Origin: Glandiceps talaboti
Lineage: Eukaryota; Hemichordata; Enteropneusta; Spengelidae
Assembly (NCBI RefSeq): GCF_964340395.1
Contig: NC_135566.1
Coordinates: forward strand, 12,026,001 to 12,086,000
Reading direction: 5' to 3'
DNA length: 60,000 nucleotides
How positions within the stretch are numbered: position 1 is the stretch's first letter; each line of letters begins with the position of its first letter. A program made the translations under genes and the position numbers. Shown one piece after another: positions 14,343-25,600 of this stretch. The notes under the pieces were generated by a model. The model worked only from the letters and a program-made list of their open reading frames with translations. It was not told the DNA's origin and did not search any database.

Positions 14343-15849
14343 GAAAGGATGCCTGATTTGCAATATATGTATGCATTCTTTCAGTAACTGAACTTTAACT
14401 ATCCTCGAGAGAGAGTGAGCATGACTCCACTTTCCAATTTGTAAACAGATTAGGCGAGATACTTACGTTAAACGTCAGAGGTAATGATAAAGTTGATAGT
14501 ATCTCTAACTAAGCCATTACCCGTGTAAGCCTAAAGTCTAGAATCAATCTAAGTATGATTCTATACACACCAATAAAACGTCCAGTCTATCCAACAGATC
14601 TAGAACAACGTATTGTTGAGTTAAATCTTGTTTTCTTTTGTCTTCCCATGAACATCCAGGTTTAAACATTGAATTTTGTCATCAAATTCGTCAAATAATT
14701 ACACATTCGCGATATGCAGACAAAAAGAGAAGTTATCAAGAACTAATCTGGTGACTTTCCAAAAAACACTTTCTAATCATATTATCTTTCAACGGATTAC
14801 AAAGATTACATAGCGGAATAGTTAAATAAGTCTAAAATACGATGTGTACCCATGGTGACGATGGGTGACCTTTGACACTAGATCGATGCAAATAAACTTG
14901 CCATATACAGCGATCCAGATCCTACCTGTACCTACAAGTATGATGGACTTCTTACAGAACGAATGTTCCTTGTTTGTTTTATCTCAACTCTTATTTACAT
15001 TTTGGTTCACAGAAATCAGTGTAATTTTCAGACTTACACTCAAACTGTAGGTCTAACGATGAGTACACTTACATAGTCGCAATTCAGTGCATTTGGTGAT
15101 AGGATGACAGTAAGTTCTGTACTTACCGCATCAATTTAGAGCATTATCAATTCCACGTATTTGGAATTGTATTATAAGACCAGAGTTTGAACTAGCCGTG
15201 CTCGTACTTCATAACTGACAACAAGTCACGATGTCACGATTTCGCATTCAGTACAACCACGGGAACTTCCTATACTCATCTCCCATGTCAAATAGCTCAC
15301 CAATATAATATAATTAATTAAATACAATTGGTCATTAATTTGGTATGTTCACATACCTTTGATTACGGTAGAGTACTTAATGATTTTTGAATGAGGATTT
15401 TATACAATATAGACATTGCATCTTAAGAAGGAATCGTTGTGACCGATAAAACCATATCCTTAGACACAAGTACAGAATTATAATAGGGGTAGTTATAGTT
15501 TGGTCTATTAGTTCAATGGAGTCGTTGGAAGAATGTGATGGCTAAAATGACTTGTCAGAAGTTTCTGAGGCATTTGATTGACGTGGCTAGTCGTGAAAGA
15601 AAGCATACTGATAATTAGTCTAATGATGATGATTGAAATGAGTCATTTGAACTGTTTGACAGACATACAAGATTACGTGTAGACAAGTGGACACAACCGT
15701 AATACATACATACATAATGTTTTCTGAGTGGCAAGACTCAATTAGTTGATATAGGACTATTTCATAGCTTCTCTTGTATTATTTTGAAATGTCCAAAGTG
15801 AATTCGACATTTGAGTTGTTCTGTTATTTGTAAGTGTAAATAAAGATTC

Positions 15850-16045
15850 ACTCACTCACTCACTCACTCACTCACTCACTCACTCACTCAATAACTCATG
15901 CTCGTTCGTTCATTCATTCATTCGTTCGTTTGTTCATTCATTCATTCATTCATTTGTTCGTTCGTTCGTCCATCCATCCATTCATTCATTCATTCATTCA
16001 TCCATCCATCTATTCATTCGTTCATCCATTCATCCAATCATTCAA
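15850..16045. repeat. (ACTC)n then (TTCA/TTCG)n tetranucleotide tracts
   Basis: About 40 bp of clean ACTC repeat is followed, after a short gap, by about 140 bp of imperfect TTCA, TTCG and TCCA repeats. Confidence 0.92.
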
Positions 16046-17734
16046 TTAATGTTATTAATGGATAATTAAATTTATATAAAATGTGATTATGTTGTTAGAT
16101 GTAGGTATTCGCTGTGTTCTTTCATGGAACGTTCAAATGTTGATTGCACGGGAGGATAAGGTTTTCTTGTAAAGACCAAAGGTCGATAACCTATCATTTC
16201 ATGTTTTATATGACGATCGTCATTAAACAAAGTGGTCTCCAGAGAGAAAAAAACCAAGTCTCATCAGTAACTTTAGCTTTTTTATTATTCAATTCGATCC
16301 AATTGACACAGAACATCTCGTAACAGAAGTCAATGCCCTGTGAAAGAACATTAAACTAGTTATTGTGTATATAATGATTTATGCCTTCTAATATAACAAA
16401 TATTATTTAAAGCCGACACACATATGTATTACATAATGTAAACACACACTGTAGTATGACAGGATTGTCGCTCGTGTTCTCAGCTTGTTCTAGCAGCTTG
16501 ATGTTGCTTTGGTGAAATATTTGTAAAGGATACCCCATGCATACATTCAAATCGCTGAAACTGTTGTTTTAAACATACACGGTGACTTGTAAAGTTAGTG
16601 CTATGAGGAGTGTTATTGTTTAGTAAAGTCTGGGCTAACCCATAGATTTGTCGTGGTCTCACCAGCTCTAGCCTAGAATCATCAGTTGTATGTGGATTTC
16701 TTTCGTGCTTTTTCTCTACCACCTCCCCGGCTACTGAAATCCAGATAGCAAAATTCTATACGAGCAGCTATCTACTAGACTAAACTATCCCAGGGCCAGC
16801 CTTTCAAACCACACATGAAATGGATAGACCACGCGATAAGCTTTGGGCTAACGTGAAGCAGCGGGAGGTTGTAACTGAATGAGAAGCATACGTAATTACC
16901 CCAGGTGGCCATATGGATAAGAATTAGGTCATTTTTTTTTAATTTATAGAACAATTTTATCCTGGCTTCCTCCTTGAAAACTCAATGTGAAACGACAAAG
17001 TCTGTGTTTGTAGCTCAATACATTGCAACAAGCTAAAACAAATTATATAAAAAGTGTTATTGTACGTACACTAATAAAGATTTTACACATTCATTAATCG
17101 TTTGCAGTTTATTTAGTTAAAAACAACGACTTGTCATGTGTAGTTTCTCATTGATTTTTCAAGTAGGAAGCCATGATGAAATTGTTTTATAAATTAAAAA
17201 TCCAATAAAAACACAAATCTTCATCCGTATGGCAACTTTAATATATATCGTTTTCTCCAGTGTTTTCTAATCAGTCAAGTCGACCCTTTCGTTTGGTTTC
17301 ACAGTATATTAAGGTTAATATTTGGAAAACACTTTGTGTTGTATATTAACTTAAACGTTAACATTTGTGTAGTATTAAAAATTATTCTCATTGGGATCGT
17401 GAAACATTTTATGTTAGATTTGATTTCATGTCAAAAGAATAAAAAGCCTCGATGGGAAGAAACTGTTTAATCAGTTTGTTAGCGTTAGTTTATTCATTAG
17501 TTTTATCAATTAAACTAATTTGATTTAATTTGTGTGAATTACTGCCGAAAGTGGAGCCTTCGCTTTTTGTGTGATTGTATAGTAGTTGAATACATGTCGT
17601 GCCACATTCGAGTCTTACGTGTCAAAATTGTCAGTATGTCAAATAATAAACGTCCTCATAAATTTAGCAAATGAATTGAGGTCAGTCATTCACTTTTATC
17701 GTGTTTTTTTGTTATAAAACATACTAATGTCATT

Positions 17735-17820
17735 GTCGTAAAGAGGCTAGTATTGTCGTAAAGGGTACATAAAACGCTAGCCTCTTTACGACGGCGATAT
17801 TTCACGTACCCTTTACGACA
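17735..17820. repeat. interleaved inverted repeats A-B-A'-B'
   Basis: Arm A GTCGTAAAGAGGCTAG (17735-17750) pairs exactly with 17777-17792. Arm B TGTCGTAAAGGGTAC (17754-17768) pairs exactly with 17806-17820. The arms are interleaved, so both stems together have pseudoknot topology. A and B share the prefix GTCGTAAAG, so alternative pairings exist. A degenerate copy of the 17800-17820 part follows at about 17822-17845. It may be a small mobile element or a structured RNA. Confidence 0.75.
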
Positions 17821-18417
17821 TCTCTATTTCACATACCCTCAACAGAAATACATGCTCATGTTTGCGAGATTGCTTATATAAACAGGTGCGAAACACATCT
17901 ACTAGTGTCCAACCAACATCAAAAAGACATCTAAAATAAATTATCAATGTGAATGTACAACAACTGAAATTAATAACAAATTTATTAACATCAAACAATT
18001 TTTTTCACTCACGACATTTACAAACAGAAAATTGCAAAATGCTACGTCACATCCACATGCATCTAGAAAAGTGAAAGTTGGAAAATGTATTGTCCATAAT
18101 TGCTGAGAAGAGTTTCAAAACATAATTATTCATGATCTCGTTTTGTGTCATCACAGACATCACCAACGTCTATGGTGTCGTTAAGAATTGTTTAGTGTAG
18201 GTATCAGTTCCTTCAATGAGTGTAATGTATATCGCCATTGATGTGCCAAACACTTATAACAAACGTTTGTAACACATGTGGTTTATTTTTATCCATTGAA
18301 ATAACCAACATTTATCTCATAGTTAATTTCTGTCATCAAGTCTAACAGCCTTTCAAAATACCGACCTACAAAGTACCTACAAAATTTGACTTACTTTCCA
18401 ACTAGTATTCAAAGAGT

Positions 18418-18419
<2 letters not shown>

Positions 18420-18479
<60 letters not shown>

Positions 18480-18480
18480 A
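18420..18480. repeat. (GA)n tract ending in G run
   Basis: About 50 bp of GA followed by about 10 G, directly abutting the interspersed repeat at 18489. The same GA-tract association occurs at the second copy near 28494. Confidence 0.95.
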
Positions 18481-18488
18481 ATGGAGAA

Positions 18489-18715
18489 GATGGAGAAGAT
18501 GGACAGAATATTTGAGCAGGAGTTCAAACGAAATATATATTTAGTACCTCGTTTGAGGGCGTTTTCTGTCGATAAAACTTGTCGGCGGTCTTGACCCAAA
18601 CCAAAGACCCTACACGAAAACAAACTGAACTGATTTGATTTGATTTGGAGAGACAATTCAAACCAGGCCTTACATGTATATGTACATACACGTTGTCCTT
18701 TAAATACATTCAATT
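18489..18715. mobile_element. interspersed repeat, copy 1 (non-autonomous, unclassified)
   Basis: About 227 bp almost identical to 28494-28726, with only scattered substitutions and a short indel near 18670. Both copies directly follow a GA tract on the + strand, so in reverse orientation they would end in a (TC)n tail. The inside contains a hairpin with stem GGTCTT/AAGACC (18587-18609). No transposase frame is present. The high identity of the two copies points to recent mobility. It could be a SINE- or MITE-like family; I could not see a clear tRNA-type A/B box or target duplication. Confidence 0.75.
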
Positions 18716-18785
18716 TTTACAAACGTTACAACTTACAGAAGACAAATAACCTTGTAAAATTAACTACCCTTATTCATCCTAACAG

Positions 18786-18925
18786 GTGCCTTGGCTTCGG
18801 AAGCAGAGAAAAAACTCCGAGAAGAGCTTTTCAAGTTGTATAATAAACTAGCACTTCCCGTTGATGACGTAGATCATGTTTTGAATATAACCTTTGGCCT
18901 TGCAATATCTCAGATTATAGACGTG
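18786..18925 (+). CDS. nAChR exon: N-terminal helix and first beta strands
   Basis: Acceptor TAACAG before 18786 and donor GTAAGT after 18925. It starts with two bases that complete a codon from a missing upstream exon and ends in phase 0. It encodes the start of the mature protein, beginning [14 protein letters not shown], including a sequon NIT and ending SQIIDV, which is the family's usual second exon. Confidence 0.92.
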
Positions 18926-21900
18926 GTAAGTTGAAACCTCTGTTTGTACTGTCAACATTTACTTACTAGTATATTTTATTTCACAATAGTTTTCTTCGTT
19001 CAACCGTTAAAAACACGAGTTACATGTAAAGTGGCCTGTCACGTACACGTCAATTATCACGTTCACGTACAAGTACACGTACATGTACTAGATTTTAAAG
19101 TTACGAATATTTCTGGTTGATAGGAAAAACATTTTTTTTCTGCGCAAAATAGTTGTGTTGAAAAAAAGGGAAAATAAAAGATATTGGATGTTTTTAATTC
19201 AGAATCAATTGTAGCGTATGTAAATAAATACACGTTGTGGTGATGTCTTATTACAATGAAATCAATCATGTATTTTCTGTTCGAATGCATACAACTTGGC
19301 CTGAGTGTAGCATGATGGCCTGACAAGACTCCATATTCTAATAGAGCAATAACTACATAGTGTACAGTAGTATACCAACGTAAATACGATCAATTAGCAT
19401 GTTTGCTATGCAAGCTATAGGCACGTCAGTTGATTTTAATTTTGATATTTTTTCCAAAACTCATAAACATATTTTCCTTTTCAGAATGAGAAAAGTCAGA
19501 TCATGACAACAAAAGTATGGCTTCGACACGTAAGTAGAAGATATGTAACTATTTGACCTTTCACCTTTGACCCAAACAAATCACAATACATGTTGTAAGG
19601 GAACGCATTACAGAAATTAACGTTATGAGTTTATTTGCATTGTCGATTAGGAGAATGCATGCCACTTGCACTATCTCATCCATCCTTACAAGACCAACGC
19701 CACCATATGTCGATAGTTCAAAAATTCTTACAGTCAGGTCTCAGACCCCCACCCACCCCTCTTAACTAAATAGGGCACTTGCAATCCAGACTGAGCATGC
19801 TCAGATACAAAGGACTGTGGGATTATCTGTGGTTATCATAATACCTAATCTGGAGCTACCAATAAAATAAACCTCCCATAAAGGTCAGGGTGACTATAAA
19901 TTGATTATTTGTGGTTACAAACAATGTAACAATATTGTTTACAATACTAATTTATTAGCATTTAGTATCCCATTTCCCATGATGCAACATTCAACATGGC
20001 GGGTTTGCAAGTTCCCTAATTGGCCGACATTGAAAATTGTTTCAGACAGCAAGTAAATTTCAAATCAGCAAGTAGTAGACTAAGTATATATTATTGTTGA
20101 ATACAACGCCACAGTAGTGAGGAAAAACTGGATCTTTTGTTGACACTTTACTATATTTTAGTGATATGCATTTACTTTGGCAAAACCTCTTCCATTTCTC
20201 AATTTGACATTTTTTTTTAGAAATATTTGTATTTAATAGGGGTGCAAAACAGATCCATTGAAAGTAAACCATTTTTGTAGGATGAGAACTAATAAAAATG
20301 GTTCAATCACCAAACTAAAAAGAATTAAGTTGTTTTTTTATCCTACATTGAACTATTAATCTTGTCCCTAATATTACACAATTAATCAATGGATATTGTT
20401 CAAATACTTTTATTGTAGTCCTGGAGTGATAGCCATATGAAATGGACACCCGAGGACTATGGCGGAATACGTAATATTCGAGTTCCCGCACAGTTGCTAT
20501 GGATACCAGATATCCTTATTTATAATAAGTAAGTGTACTTCTCTTCAATATGGTAAATTAGCGTGACCCTTATAAGACACTTTCCAATATGACGTTTACT
20601 AGTATATTACAGTAGTAGTACTTTAACTTTATGTGTTGTAAATAAAACCTGTTTATTTCATTTTCTCCAATCGGGTCTCATGCGTTTACTATTTTTCACC
20701 TCCGTAAGGGAACGTTGTTATAGCTTTGCCTGTCTGTCTGTCTGTCTGTCTGTCTGTATGTATGTATGTATGTATGTATGTATGTATGTATGTATGTTTG
20801 TTTGTCTGTCTGTCTGGTTTTAAGTCTGTCCATATGTATGTATGTGTGTCCGTCTGTGGACACGATATCTCAACATATTATTAATAACATAATAATCTTT
20901 GTTCATCCAATGTCCAAAGAAATTCGGTTTACGATGTTGTCTTTAATTTTTATTCGACAGCGCTGATGGTACGTACGACGTTCAAAACATGGCAATGGCT
21001 AATGTGTATTACAACGGAACGGTCTCATGGGTTCCGCCGGCTATTTATAAAAGTTCTTGTAAAATAAACGTTGAATATTTTCCCTTCGATGAGCAAGTGT
21101 GTAAGATGAAGTTTGGAGCATGGACTTACAGTGGTACTGTGGTTGACTTGTCACCCGAAGGCGACAAAGCTACACAGCGGGACTACTGGAATAGTGGAGA
21201 ATGGGATATTGTCCAGTCACCTGGCAAGAGAAATGTGGTCAAATACCCTTGCTGTGATGATATTTATGTGGATATAACGTTCGACTTCCAGATCAGAAGA
21301 AAGCCACTTTTCTACGTGGCAAATCTGTTATTACCCTGTGCTCTCATTTCGTTCTGCAGTGTATTGGTATTTTACCTGCCCTCTGATTGCGGCGAGAAAA
21401 TGTCATTATGTACTTCTGTACTCGTCTCATTGTCTGTGTTTCTGCTCTTGATTACGAAACTCATACCTGCAAATGCTGACACCATGCCACTGATAACAAA
21501 ATATCTCCTGTTTACTATGGTTCTTGTGACGTCATCAATTGTTATATCAGTGTTTGTGCTGAACATTCATCACCGCTCTCCATCAACTCATGTAATGTCA
21601 CCATGGGTCAGACGAATTTTCATCGACACACTTCCCAAATTTTTGTGTATGAAAAGACCCGACAATTACAATTTCAGATACAAAAACGTTGGCATTTCAC
21701 TAACTAAGGACGCAATAAATAACAAAAGAGTGGATTCTAATAGAATTGTTATAGAGAGTCCGAGCAGCAGTAACTTCACAGTACGCATGCGTTCGAACGC
21801 AGATGGAATGATAGCAAATAATGGTGATGACGGTAAGGTGTTTTCTTATTATAGTATTTTACATGCCAAAACGTAACATGAAATTATAATTGATAATTGA

Positions 21901-23316
21901 TATTTAATTATGATAATTTGTTAAGAACTGTTGTGAAACTATATCAGGGTGCCCGTACTTAATTCTATGTTGTCATCGTAACACCTCAAATATGATGGGT
22001 CGGTCGGTTTATGATTTTAAAAAGCGCATGTGTACATGAACATGTTGGTGATACTTTCAATTCATAATTATATTTTATCAGTCTGAATGATTTAGAAATG
22101 ATAATTAAAGTCATATATTACTGAAACATAGCATATTTGCAGTAGATTTTCGTTAGCTAGCGTATAGATTGACTATACTTACGATTTTATTAACATGTAA
22201 CTTGTTTGACTAAAATATGGTTAAACGAATGTTGAAGATTTGTCGAATTTTATTTTTCCAAAATGTGTGAGCTCGAGAATGACGTTTCAAAGTGTCACTT
22301 TGTATATAGTGAGTGCACCGCCAGTGATATAATGCAAATTGTATTAAAGGAGCTCATATCTGTTATGTCACGTGAAAAGAATGCTGGAAAATATATTACG
22401 GTCGTCTGTACTTCTTGCACGCATTCGATGTCGTCAGAATACCTGAGTTGTGATGTGTAGTCCCATAAAATGACATTCCGTCAACATACATTGCTTTGAA
22501 ATGTAACCTCCCGCTTTATACATAGAACCCATATGTACCCAGGCTGTGTAACCAATGAAAAGCCGAAGTATACATTATTCGTTTCACTTAAAGCCCAATC
22601 TCCCCATTATCCATACATAGAACCCACATGTACCCAAGATGTATGCCTACTGACTCTTACACCCACTTTTACCCCATTCTGTGACTAACGTATACTGTAT
22701 ATGCTATATACTGTGTATTGTATACCCATCCCTATATGTTCCTTTTTCTGTTTCCCTTGCAGTGACGCAAGCACTTCCGATACCCAAGTATCTCCCCTCT
22801 TCAGTTTCAGATGGCGATACCAACGACGCTCTAAGCGTTGACAAAGCAATACAAGAAATAATGTATATCACAAGCACTTACACAGACGAAGAAGATTTCC
22901 TCAGAGTAAGTACAGATGTGCGCATTCACTTCTCTCTTTCGTAATCATCACTCAGGTCATTATGTCACACAAAAGGACAGAAAAAATATTTTATTCAAAG
23001 CCTGGAGACTTGAGCAAGCCTAGACACTCATGTTACCTATCTCCAATACATATATCATCTAAGGACAATACATATCACCGAGGACAATACATATCACCGA
23101 GGACAATACATATGTTAGGTCTTTGTCATGTTATCTTCATAATTCGAATAATTTTTTCTTTCCTTTCAGTTACGAGAAGATTGGAAGTACGTTGCTATGG
23201 TAATCGACCGCATATTTCTGGTAATCTTTTGTTCCGTATGTCTTTCTGGAACGATAGGTATTCTACTACAAGCGCCACTGGCCGGAAAATTTTTCAAGGA
23301 GCAATTATTTGGGTGA
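18786..23316 (+). CDS. nicotinic acetylcholine receptor alpha-type subunit (six exons, 5' exon missing)
   Basis: Ligand-gated cation channel subunit of the Cys-loop family, acting at the plasma membrane and opened by acetylcholine. Exons: 18786-18925, 19485-19529, 20419-20528, 20961-21832, 22763-22905, 23170-23316. All have GT-AG ends and matching phases, giving about 485 residues plus the stop TGA at 23314. The 45-bp and 110-bp exons have the sizes usual for this family. Visible signatures, counted from the first residue of exon 18786: loop D Trp (about 58), a Cys-loop of exactly 13 residues between C131 and C145, loop B Trp152, and loop C Tyr193, vicinal C195-C196 and Tyr200. The Cys pair makes it alpha-type with a full aromatic box. 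M1 (213-238), M2 (243-266) and M3 (about 274-298) are followed by HHRSPSTH, a long cytoplasmic loop and M4 in the last exon. The style resembles heteromeric neuronal alpha2/3/4/6 subunits. Odd: Val at M2 9' and Lys at 20'. The signal-peptide exon is not in the part I could assign. Confidence 0.95.
18926..19484 (+). other. nAChR intron
   Basis: Intron of 559 bp. It contains a cluster of five ACGT-core motifs (CACGTAC/CACGT-like) within about 45 bp at 19040-19082. Nothing else is recognisable. Confidence 0.7.
19485..19529 (+). CDS. nAChR 45-bp exon (loop D)
   Basis: Fifteen codons in phase 0, [15 protein letters not shown], with acceptor TTTTCAG and donor GTAAGT. The 45-bp size and the WLR motif, which holds the loop D Trp, are hallmarks of the family. 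Confidence 0.95.
19530..20418 (+). other. nAChR intron
   Basis: Intron of 889 bp of AT-rich sequence without recognisable features. Confidence 0.6.
20419..20528 (+). CDS. nAChR 110-bp exon (loop A)
   Basis: Exon of 110 bp, phase 0 to 2, acceptor TTGTAG, donor GTAAGT. It encodes SWSDSHMKW through WIPDILIYN, including the loop A region. Its length is the classic size for this exon. Confidence 0.95.
20529..20960 (+). other. nAChR intron with TGTC/TGTA microsatellite
   Basis: Intron of 432 bp. A (TGTC)n then (TGTA)n tract occupies about 20731-20816. The acceptor TTCGACAG lies just before 20961. Confidence 0.85.
20961..21832 (+). CDS. nAChR large exon: Cys-loop, loop C, M1-M3, start of cytoplasmic loop
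   Basis: Exon of 872 bp, starting at phase 2 and ending one base into a codon (donor GTAAGG). The ligand-binding loops B, C and E, the three membrane segments M1-M3 and the start of the cytoplasmic loop sit in a single exon; many relatives split this part. M2 reads [20 protein letters not shown]: Glu at -1' predicts cation selectivity, the codon GTC (21424-21426) puts Val at 9', and AAA (21457-21459) puts Lys at 20'. A sequon NGT follows VYY near residue 116. Confidence 0.95.
21833..22762 (+). other. nAChR intron
   Basis: Intron of 930 bp. Near 22515-22540 and 22610-22640 a segment of about 30 bp with the core ACATAGAACCCAYATGTACC occurs twice. Otherwise nothing is recognised. Confidence 0.6.
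22763..22905 (+). CDS. nAChR exon: cytoplasmic M3-M4 loop
   Basis: Exon of 143 bp, acceptor CTTGCAG, donor GTAAGT. It encodes the variable part of the intracellular loop and the amphipathic MA helix start, [18 protein letters not shown], typical of the stretch just before M4. The phase joins cleanly on both sides. Confidence 0.88.
22906..23169 (+). other. nAChR intron with 21-bp triple repeat
   Basis: Intron of 264 bp. A unit of about 21 bp (GAGGACAATACATATCACC) is repeated about three times at 23055-23113. Confidence 0.8.
23170..23316 (+). CDS. nAChR last exon: M4 and stop
   Basis: Acceptor CTTTCAG before 23170. It encodes [17 protein letters not shown], then the hydrophobic M4, a short extracellular tail and the stop TGA (23314-23316). 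The motif [11 protein letters not shown] is a strong family signature. Confidence 0.95.
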   Translation, partial: LREDWKYVAMVIDRIFLVIFCSVCLSGTIGILLQAPLAGKFFKEQLFG

Positions 23317-24326
23317 ATGAACCACAAGACACTTTGACGTTCCATTACACTATGCAAGAGAACTATTACAGTACAGCTTTTCAAAGTGAAGCGCTCCACT
23401 ATCTAATTTGCTTGGCCCATGGTTTGGTGCTGCTTGCAAAAAAAAGAGATAAATTATAGTTGCTTGAGTTACATCAAAACTGCAACTTTGGACCGCTTTG
23501 AAGTTTGCTGTCGTTACACGTCGACTCCGGCAGCTTGTTGACGCTGTGCATAGGAATCACACTTCACTCCTATGTTGCCATGGCAGTCATTGGAAAGTAT
23601 GTAGAATCTCAAGACATCTTGATTGCCAGAGTGCAGTGCAGGACATATCTATCCATCACACACACACACACCTGAAATTATAGACATTGGCGGAGGAGAT
23701 CCTAAGATGCTATACCTTCGAATACAAGACATATTCACTCCAAATGTTACATAAAATATACAACCTCGTGTATATTTGATTTTTTCCCTGGCTCCATGGA
23801 GATTTCTTGACAAATTAACACCATGAACGTGTGACCTTCAAGTTCAAAGGTCAAAGTACAATATGACAACACAGATCAATGTGCCGGTCACATTGTACAT
23901 ATATGTAAATTGTACTAGTTGAATGATATACTTGGACTTGTAGATGAAATGTTATTGACTGATATTAATTCAGTGCAATAATATTTCAACATTACCTCTG
24001 GGATTGGATATGACTTACTGCAATATTTTACCAATAACTTAGACTCATAACTTGACACATAATTGACACAGGTGACTGCAAGCATTCTTCTTAAGTTAAG
24101 TGTGTAGTTATCCTTGCTCTTGGTTTTAAGCCTGAACCGAGAAACGGGTTTCATGATTCAGTATCTGATGTCTGAAGGCTTTAATCGTACGTACTTGACT
24201 ATCATGAGGTGATCCCATAAGAGTGTCATTTCTAGACTATCCGACAGCATATTTTAACTTTATAAAATAAAAGGCAATCTTGAATTTCTTGTAGATTTGG
24301 TTACATCATATTATGCCTTTAAATTT
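23317..24326 (+). other. likely 3' UTR and downstream region of the nAChR gene
   Basis: No coding signal. A candidate polyadenylation signal AATAAA lies at 24266-24271, which would give a 3' UTR of about 0.95 kb and places the transcript end just before the minisatellite. A short (CA)n lies at 23659-23672. The UTR extent is inferred. Confidence 0.45.
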
Positions 24327-25110
24327 GCGATCTTGACACTTGACGCAGTAAACATATAACCATTGGCATAAGTACGGGAAAGCTGACAGTAAACATGTGG
24401 CCATTGGCATAGTACACAAAATCTCACAATAAACATAAGGCCATTGACATACGTACATAACAGCACACAGTAAACATATGGCCATTGACATTACTACGCG
24501 CAAGCTGACATTAAACATACTGACATAAGTACAGGACAGCTCACAGTAAACGTATGACCATTGACAGCACAGGTCACAGTAAACATATGACCATTGACAT
24601 AAGTACAGGACACCTCACAGTAATCATATGACCATTGGCATAACATGAAAAAATATGGCCATTGACATAAGTACAGGACAGCGCACAGTAAACATATGAC
24701 CACTGACATAAGTACAGCACAGCTCACAGTAAACATATGACCATTGGCATAAGTAGAGCACAGCTAACATGAAAAAATATGGCCATTGACATAAGTACAG
24801 GACAGCTCACAGTAAACATATGACCATTGACAGCACAGCTCACAGTAAACATATGACCATTGGCATAAGTAGAGCACAGCTAACATGAAAAAATATGGCC
24901 ATTGACATAAGTACAGGACAGCGCACAGTAAACATATGACCACTGACATAAGTACAGCACAGCTCACAGTAAACATATGACCATTGACATAAGTACAGGA
25001 CAGCTCACAGTAAACATATGACCATTGACATAAGTACAGGACATGTGACAGCTCACAATAAACATATGACCATTGACATAGCTGCACGAATAGAAAGCTC
25101 ACAGTACTTG
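24327..25110. repeat. about 41-bp minisatellite, roughly 19 copies
   Basis: The unit contains CAGTAAACATATGACCATTG and then ACATAAGTACAGGACAGCTCA, with length variants. Higher-order structure is visible: a multi-unit block including a CATGAAAAAATATGG variant recurs at about 24646 and 24768-24890. Long open frames on the - strand come from the repeat lacking stops, not from a gene. Confidence 0.95.
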
Positions 25111-25600
25111 ACTGTGGTCTGAGTTGAAATATACAATGCAATCGCGTCATTACCTTATTTAACATAACATTTCCTAATCGGTTTATGATTGTCAATGTAG
25201 AAATGATTTTATGAATTGATTCGATTCGATTCAGGTTGTAGTATTTAGTATATAATTAATAATTGTTCACAACATAACTGTAGTTAGCAACGTTCAGCAA
25301 CAACTTTTACGAGTGATGCTTGGATATCGTGCACAGGTAAAACAAAATGTACAAATGTACAACATATTTATTATTTGCTGCTGCTTCAATCACAGAAGCA
25401 ACGACAAGAGATTTATTAGCAGGATTTTAAAGTTGTTTATTTTCATGAAATCACGAGGGATATTTTGAAACAAAATAATTTATTTGTCTAAAAATAAGAA
25501 AAGTGATCGAAAACCGACATGATTTAAATGTACCTAGTTTGGGATTGATTGACAAAAAAAAGACAACATCTTGTCATGACGTCATCAATATTTTTGAATG
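25111..25600. other. intergenic, nothing recognised
   Basis: AT-rich intergenic sequence between the two minisatellites. It holds one TGACGTCA at 25577-25584. Confidence 0.6.

Noticed and set aside
13808-14376. Open frames with poly-Ser, poly-Leu, poly-His and poly-Asn
   Set aside because: Trinucleotide repeats read in every frame on both strands; no flanking coding sequence.
14865-15050. Candidate signal-peptide exon for the nAChR (hydrophobic run after MDFLQNE)
   Set aside because: No GT donor in the needed phase, and charged or polar residues interrupt the hydrophobic stretch.
24494-25195. Long - strand open frames rich in Cys, Val and Leu
   Set aside because: They arise from the 41-bp minisatellite; several frames are open at once and the frame shifts from unit to unit.
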